NCBI GenBank assembly: GCA_035512595.1
Contig: DATKDU010000458.1
Location: 1 to 9,979 of the forward strand
Source of the DNA: DATKDU01 sp035512595
GTDB lineage: Bacteria; Planctomycetota; Planctomycetia; Pirellulales; Pirellulaceae
Length of the DNA: 9,979 nt
Direction: 5' to 3'
This document shows, in pieces, positions 5,748-9,979 of this stretch (the first letter of the stretch is position 1; every line of letters begins with the position of its first letter). Both the position numbers and the translations under genes were made by a program. The notes below the pieces were generated by a model. That model worked only from the letters and a program-made list of their open reading frames with translations. It was not told the DNA's origin and searched no databases.

Positions 5748-7034
5748 ATGAAAATCCTGTTTTTCACGAACACCTATCGGCCCCACGTGGGTGGCGTGGC
5801 GCGGAGTATCGAATCGTTTGAGGCCGAATTTCGCCGCCTCGGTCATGAGGTGCTCACCATCGCCCCGCAGTTTGACCCCCCAACGGAGGATGAGGCCGGG
5901 GTCGTGCGCGTCCCGGCTGTCACCCATTTCCACGGCACCGATTTCTCGCTTCCTGTGCCAGTGCCCGGCATCGTGGCCGCCGCGGTCGATCAATTCCGCC
6001 CGGACATCGTCCATACGCACCATCCTTTCCTGATGGGAGCGACGGCACTCCGCATTGCCGAATCACGGCAATTGCCGCTGGTCTTCACCCACCACACGAT
6101 GTACGACCAGTTCACGCACTACCTGTCGGGGGAGCCGGCCGAAGAATCACCGCGGCTGACGCAGTTCGTGGCGTCGCTGGTGTCGGGCTATGCCAACCTC
6201 TGCGACCAGGTAATCGCCCCCAGCCAGAGCGTTGTCGATCTGCTCCGCTCACGGGGGGTCGAGACGCCGATCGATGTGATCCCCACCGGCATCGACACGC
6301 AGCGTTTTTCCCGCGGCGACGGCCCGGCCTTTCGCCGCCGCCGCGGCATTCCCCCGGACGTGCCGGTGGTGGGGCACGTCGGGCGACTGGCACTGGAAAA
6401 GAATCTCGACTTTCTATCGCAGGCCGTGGCTCAGTTTCTCGTCCAGCGTCCCCAGGCTCGGTTTCTGGTCGTCGGTTCGGGACCATGCGAGCAGAGTTTC
6501 AAGGACGCTTGTCGCTCGGCCGGCGCCCAAGACCGCCTGATCATGGCCGGCACTTGCGAGGGGCAGGAACTGATTGACGCCTACCACGCTATGGACGTGT
6601 TCGCGTTCGCCTCCCATAGCGAGACGCAAGGAATGGTGGTGGCCGAGGCAATGTCTGTCGGATTGCCGGTCGTCGCCCTCGACGGGCCGGGCGTGCGAGA
6701 GGTAGTGGTGGACGGCCAGAACGGCCGGCTCTTGATGCAGGAGGACGCTAAGGAATATGCCGAGGCACTGAAATGGCTGCTGGATGCGCCGGCCAGCGAT
6801 CGCGAGCGAATCCTGGCAGGGATTCGGGCCACGGCGCAGGAGTATTCCCTGCCGCGAACGGCAGAGCGCGAGTTGGCGCTGTATGAGCGGGTGATGGCCC
6901 GCGCGGGGCAGCGCACCGGCGAGTCGGCGACCACCTGGGACAAAGCGAAGGGCCGGCTGCGGGCTGAGTGGAGCTTGCTGACCAACGTCGCCAACGCGGC
7001 GGGCGCGGCACTTGAGGGACCGCGTAGCGATTAA
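5748..7034 (+). CDS. GT4-family glycosyltransferase, probable glycolipid (diacylglycerol) glucosyltransferase
   Basis: The protein has 428 residues and a GT-B fold pattern. The N-terminal half starts MKILFFTNTYRPHVGGVARS, the glycine-rich loop of GT4 enzymes, and has HTHHPFLMG (89-97) and FTHHTMYDQFTHY (113-125). The latter resembles the motif of 1,2-diacylglycerol 3-glucosyltransferases. The C-terminal half carries the sugar-nucleotide site: GHVGRLALEKN (209-219, with the phosphate-binding Arg213 and Lys218) and the E-x7-E motif Glu292 to Glu300 in SETQGMVVAEAMSVGLPVVA. It probably transfers a sugar from a nucleotide donor to a membrane lipid at the cytoplasmic face; the acceptor is inferred from motif likeness only, and a role in other glycoconjugates is possible. 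The ATG at 5748 is chosen over an in-frame upstream ATG at 5625 because of the AGGGA site 9 nt before it and because homology begins at MKILFFT. It stands alone, divergent from the DUF1553 gene and convergent with the transporter. Confidence 0.88.
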   Translation: MKILFFTNTYRPHVGGVARSIESFEAEFRRLGHEVLTIAPQFDPPTEDEAGVVRVPAVTHFHGTDFSLPVPVPGIVAAAVDQFRPDIVHTHHPFLMGATALRIAESRQLPLVFTHHTMYDQFTHYLSGEPAEESPRLTQFVASLVSGYANLCDQVIAPSQSVVDLLRSRGVETPIDVIPTGIDTQRFSRGDGPAFRRRRGIPPDVPVVGHVGRLALEKNLDFLSQAVAQFLVQRPQARFLVVGSGPCEQSFKDACRSAGAQDRLIMAGTCEGQELIDAYHAMDVFAFASHSETQGMVVAEAMSVGLPVVALDGPGVREVVVDGQNGRLLMQEDAKEYAEALKWLLDAPASDRERILAGIRATAQEYSLPRTAERELALYERVMARAGQRTGESATTWDKAKGRLRAEWSLLTNVANAAGAALEGPRSD

Positions 7035-7075
7035 GCTCCACGGAGAGCGGCAGCTCAGGCAGCCTTGCGTGGAGC
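7035..7075. terminator. Inverted repeat between convergent genes, possible shared terminator
   Basis: GCTCCACG (7035-7042) is perfectly complementary to CGTGGAGC (7068-7075), with 25 nt between that can form a smaller GAGC/GCTC stem (7045-7048 with 7053-7056). The structure starts right after the TAA of the glycosyltransferase gene and spans the last codons and the stop of the transporter gene on the other strand. Only 20 bp separate the two genes, so a bidirectional stop is plausible. There is no T-tract. Confidence 0.35.
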
Positions 7076-8236
7076 AGCAGGCGCAGCTCCCCCTTCTTCG
7101 GCCATGTCCGTTGCCGATTGACCTGCCAGGAATGCCGACCACGGACGCAGCGACTGAAACTGATCGCAGACGACCTTGAGCACGGTCACCAGCGGCGCCG
7201 CCATCAACCCGCCGGGAATCCCCCACATCCATCCCCAGAACAGAATCGCCACGATCACCGTCAGCGGCGAAAGCTGCAGCGACTTGCTGAGGACCAGAGG
7301 CGTCACGACGTAACTTTCGACCGATGTCAGCACCGCGAACGCGCCGGCGACCGCCGCGCCGTAGCCCAGCGACTGGTGCGCTACCGAGCCGACGAAGAAC
7401 AGCACCACCATGCACAAAAAGGCCCCCACGTGCGGCACGTAGTTGAGCGTCGTCGCCATCACTCCCCATAGAATCGGATTGGGAATCCGCAGCATCCACA
7501 TCACCAGGCCGGTAACCACGCCCAGACCGATGTTGATCGCCGTGATCGTCAGCAGATAGCGTGAGATTCCCACCTCGACGTTCTGTACGAGCTGCACGAT
7601 ATTGCGTTTTTCAAAAAAGGACGCCTGTGACTCGACCGCTTGCCGCATCAGCTTGTCGCTCATGGCCAGCAGGAAGTAAGCGAGCACAAAGACGATCACC
7701 GCCGCACCGATGAAATGGCCGCTCACCCCCAATATGGTGACGGCGGTCTCCGACGATTGCACCTCCACCGTTAGTGGCTCAGTCTCGTTGCCACGCGTCA
7801 ACTCCTCCACGGCCGAGCTGGCCCGCTTCAGGTCCGTCAACGGCCCCGACCGCGTGGGAAGCATGCCGCTGACTTTCTCCACCATCTGCGGCGCTTGGGC
7901 CAGCCAGCCCCGCGCTTGATCCGCGAGCATCCACACCCCGACGGCAAACGCCAGCACCATTGCCCCGATCAGCACCAGTGCGGACAGGAAGTCGGGTATG
8001 CGAATGCGCTGCATCCGCCGCTGAAGCGGCCGCAGGAGCAGCGCCAGCAGAATTGCCAGTACGATGGGAATGATCGCATCTCGCGCGAAGTAGAGCGCTG
8101 CTAAAACGGCCAGCGTCGCGAGCACGATGAGCGCCAAGCTGGCAGGGGGACGAGCCGCCGCAACGAGCTGCTCCGGCGTGGACGCGTTGACAAAATTCTC
8201 TTGCGAGAGGGCCAGTTTTTCCGCATCTTTTTCCAT
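7055..8236 (-). CDS. AI-2E family (TqsA/PerM-like) transporter
   Basis: This 393-residue integral membrane protein fits the family length of about 350-400. Hydrophobic segments lie at about residues 32-51, 54-70, 84-106 and 170-191, and then in a cluster from about 228 to 352. The large soluble loop (about 107-165) between the third and fourth segments is usual. Family signatures are visible: PNPILWGVMATTLNYVPHVG (252-271) and GWMWGIPGGLMAAPLVTVLK (335-354). Members include E. coli TqsA, linked to AI-2 export, and PerM; others act in ion or proton exchange, so the substrate here is unknown. The ATG at 8236 is preceded on the minus strand by a GGCGGAG site about 8 nt away. The C-terminal tail (EEGGAAPAAPRKAA) is Ala-rich and probably disordered. 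It is divergent from the kinase gene and convergent with the glycosyltransferase. Confidence 0.92.
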   Translation of the reverse strand: MEKDAEKLALSQENFVNASTPEQLVAAARPPASLALIVLATLAVLAALYFARDAIIPIVLAILLALLLRPLQRRMQRIRIPDFLSALVLIGAMVLAFAVGVWMLADQARGWLAQAPQMVEKVSGMLPTRSGPLTDLKRASSAVEELTRGNETEPLTVEVQSSETAVTILGVSGHFIGAAVIVFVLAYFLLAMSDKLMRQAVESQASFFEKRNIVQLVQNVEVGISRYLLTITAINIGLGVVTGLVMWMLRIPNPILWGVMATTLNYVPHVGAFLCMVVLFFVGSVAHQSLGYGAAVAGAFAVLTSVESYVVTPLVLSKSLQLSPLTVIVAILFWGWMWGIPGGLMAAPLVTVLKVVCDQFQSLRPWSAFLAGQSATDMAEEGGAAPAAPRKAA

Positions 8237-8366
8237 TCGAGGCGCTCCGCCTTAGGCATGGCAAATGGCGGGCCGTTTCCAATTCACGGACGAACCACCC
8301 GGAGACGTCTTCCCTGGCGACGATGCAGTGACAGAATGTCCGTCTGCGGGCGGACTCTGGCCCGCT
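8237..8366. other. Divergent region between transporter and kinase genes
   Basis: This stretch must hold the promoters of both flanking genes unless the kinase starts further upstream. On the plus strand it stays open in the kinase frame from an ATG at 8265, so part may be coding. A hairpin GTCCGTC (8338-8344) with GGCGGAC (8349-8355), one G-T pair and a TGCG loop, lies 11 nt before the ATG at 8367. A TATGAT hexamer at 8366-8371 has no good partner at -35. Confidence 0.3.
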
Positions 8367-9979
8367 ATGATGGAACCCGCTGCCGGTGATCCGGCGTTTT
8401 CGTTTTCCCCCCTGCCACTACGCTCCATGTATCAGGCGCTGAGAACCGAGCAAATGGAGAGCTGGCAAAAGGGGACGCCGGTCTCCATCGAGTCGTTCGT
8501 ACAGAGATTCCCCGCACTGGCCGATGACCCGGCGGCACTGCTCCAGCTCATTGCCGCGGAGGTAACGCTGCGGATTGCGCGCGGTGAAATGCCGGAGGCT
8601 GCCGAGTATCAGCGGCGCTTTCCGCAGTGCGCCGAGGGGCTGCCGCAGATTCTGGCCGAATGCCAGCTCGACACAAATCGCCCGTCCAGCGGGACGCTCG
8701 TGCGGCCGCCCGAACTGCAATTTGCCAGCGTTGCCAGCCGGCCGGAATATGAATCGGCCGCCGCCGGCGAGCCGTCCCGCGACCACTGGCCGGCCATCCC
8801 GGGCTACGAAATCCTTAGCGAGCTTGGCCGTGGCGGCATGGGGATCGTCTATCGGGCGCGGCAGCTCTCGGCCGATCGCATCGTGGCTTTGAAGGTCGTT
8901 CGCATCGACGTCCTGGCGTCTTTGCCCCTGTCGTCGCAGGCCAGCACGCTCGAACGTTTTCGGCATGAAGCGCAGGCGGCGGCCAGGCTCGAGCACGACC
9001 ACCTGGTGGCGGTTTACGAAGTGGGGGAGGCGAGCGGCCGCTGCTACTACGCGATGAAATACGTCGCCGGCCCCAGCCTGCACGCCCTGGTCAAGGACGG
9101 GCCGCTGGAGAATCGCCGCGCCGCCCGCTACTTGGAACCGATCGCCCGCGCGCTGCACCTGGCTCACCAGCATGGCATCCTGCACCGCGACCTCAAGCCG
9201 CACAACATTCTCGTCGATGAGCGCAGCGACCGGCCGCTGCTGACCGATTTTGGCCTGGCGAAATTCCTCGAGCGGCAGCAAGACCTGACGATGGCGGGAG
9301 AAATGATGGGGACGCCGTCGTACATGTCCCCCGAGCAGGCCCGCGATGCGTCGCAGGTGACCGCTGCCGCCGACATCTATTCCCTGGGAGCGACGCTCTA
9401 CCACGTCCTCACCGGGCGGGCCCCATTCCTCTCCGCCAGTTTGCCCGAGACAATTCGCCAGATCTGCGAGGACGAGCCGGTCCCGCCGTGGGTCCTCAAC
9501 CCGACGATCGACCGCGACCTGGAGACAATCTGCCTGAAGTGCCTGGCGAAGGAGCCGGCCCGGCGCTATGCCACGGCCGAAGCGCTGGCCGATGATTTGG
9601 CCCGGTATCTCGATGGGCGGCCGATTGTTGCCCGGCCGGTGGGACAAATCGAGCGCGCTTGGCGATGGTGCCGGCGAAATCCGCGCGTGGCGGCACTGCT
9701 GGCCATGGTGGCGGCGCTGGCCGGCGTGGCAGTGACGGCAATCGTTGTCGGTTACGTGCAAACCACGGCGGCACTCGCCGAGTCGGAGCAGCGGCTCGAT
9801 CAAGCGCTGGAAGTGGTCAACGACCTGTTCACGCGATTCAGCGAGGACGAGCTGCTCGATGAGCCGGGAATGCAGCCGCTGCGGAAAGATCTCCTCGACC
9901 GGGCCCTCCAGCACTACAACCAGCTTCTGGCGCAGGGGGGCGGTAGTTCCAGGGTGCAGGACGAAGTGGCCGCCGCCCA
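8367..9979 (+). CDS. Transmembrane serine/threonine protein kinase (3' truncated)
   Basis: The reading frame has no stop before the right edge and gives at least 537 residues. An N-terminal helical module (about 30-100; SIESFVQRFPALADDPAALL, then RGEMPEAAEYQRRFP) is typical of planctomycete kinases. The Hanks-type kinase domain runs from about 147 to 420: glycine loop LGRGGMGIVY (from 153), catalytic Lys176 in VALKVV, HRDLKPHN with Asp275, DFG with Asp294, and the activation-loop end GTPSYMSPEQAR with two possible phosphorylation sites before it. All key catalytic residues are present, so it should be active. After RYLDGRPIVARPVGQIERAW comes one membrane segment (about 441-466), then an extracytoplasmic part starting with a probable coiled or TPR-like helix region (SEQRLDQALEVVNDLF). 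The start is uncertain: in-frame ATGs lie at 8265, 8367, 8370 and 8427, none with a strong ribosome binding site, and homology is only clear after 8427. The target and stimulus cannot be told from sequence. Confidence 0.92.
   Translation, partial: MMEPAAGDPAFSFSPLPLRSMYQALRTEQMESWQKGTPVSIESFVQRFPALADDPAALLQLIAAEVTLRIARGEMPEAAEYQRRFPQCAEGLPQILAECQLDTNRPSSGTLVRPPELQFASVASRPEYESAAAGEPSRDHWPAIPGYEILSELGRGGMGIVYRARQLSADRIVALKVVRIDVLASLPLSSQASTLERFRHEAQAAARLEHDHLVAVYEVGEASGRCYYAMKYVAGPSLHALVKDGPLENRRAARYLEPIARALHLAHQHGILHRDLKPHNILVDERSDRPLLTDFGLAKFLERQQDLTMAGEMMGTPSYMSPEQARDASQVTAAADIYSLGATLYHVLTGRAPFLSASLPETIRQICEDEPVPPWVLNPTIDRDLETICLKCLAKEPARRYATAEALADDLARYLDGRPIVARPVGQIERAWRWCRRNPRVAALLAMVAALAGVAVTAIVVGYVQTTAALAESEQRLDQALEVVNDLFTRFSEDELLDEPGMQPLRKDLLDRALQHYNQLLAQGGGSSRVQDEVAAA

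Noticed and set aside
8366..8371. TATGAT as a -10 promoter element for the kinase
   Set aside because: No acceptable -35 hexamer occurs 15-19 bp upstream, and it overlaps a possible start codon.
8418..9914. A 498-codon open frame on the minus strand opposite the kinase
   Set aside because: Its translation has no recognisable domain and is rich in Arg, His and Gln, as expected for the antisense of a GC-rich gene. The plus strand encodes a full Hanks-type kinase with all catalytic motifs.

Overview
The window looks like a chromosomal segment of a GC-rich planctomycete, probably of the Pirellulales or a related lineage. The main evidence is a gene pair almost confined to that phylum: a large PSCyt1/DUF1549/DUF1553 protein with a CxxCH cytochrome motif, followed by a DUF1501 protein with a twin-arginine leader. 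The serine/threonine kinase, with its cytoplasmic N-terminal module and single membrane anchor, and the short palindromic repeats are also typical of the group. No rRNA, tRNA, CRISPR array, transposase or prophage gene is visible.

Layout, left to right. (1) 1-406, + strand: C-terminal part of a cyanophycinase-like S51 serine peptidase, cut by the window edge. (2) 486-839, - strand: a 117-residue membrane protein resembling only the N-terminal part of the flotillin-like FloA family. (3) 955-5599, - strand: a two-gene unit, transcribed right to left, with the multidomain c-type cytochrome/DUF1549/DUF1553/LamG protein first and the DUF1501 protein second. (4) 5748-7034, + strand, divergent from the unit: a GT4 glycosyltransferase resembling diacylglycerol glucosyltransferases. 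(5) 7055-8236, - strand, convergent with the glycosyltransferase: an AI-2E/PerM family membrane protein. (6) about 8367 to the right edge, + strand, divergent from the transporter: a transmembrane serine/threonine kinase, open at the 3' end.

The genes do not form one obvious pathway. The DUF1553/DUF1501 pair is clearly a functional unit, probably exported and acting outside the cytoplasm, with an unknown substrate. The other genes are single transcription units with envelope themes: glycolipid synthesis, membrane transport, transmembrane signalling and a membrane microdomain-like protein.

The most notable signal is the density of short repeats inside the DUF1553/DUF1501 coding sequences. Three unrelated repeat blocks lie in frame inside the DUF1553 gene: a 7-bp tandem repeat, a 24-bp-period GC-rich direct repeat and a long imperfect inverted repeat. 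A fourth, a double-hairpin REP-like palindrome, sits exactly at the gene junction and supplies most of the N-terminal extension of the DUF1501 protein. All stay in frame and seem to fall in linkers. A LamG-like domain is also inserted into the C-terminal part of the DUF1553 region. I see no convincing sign of a new defence or other complete accessory system; the in-frame repeats are the best lead.
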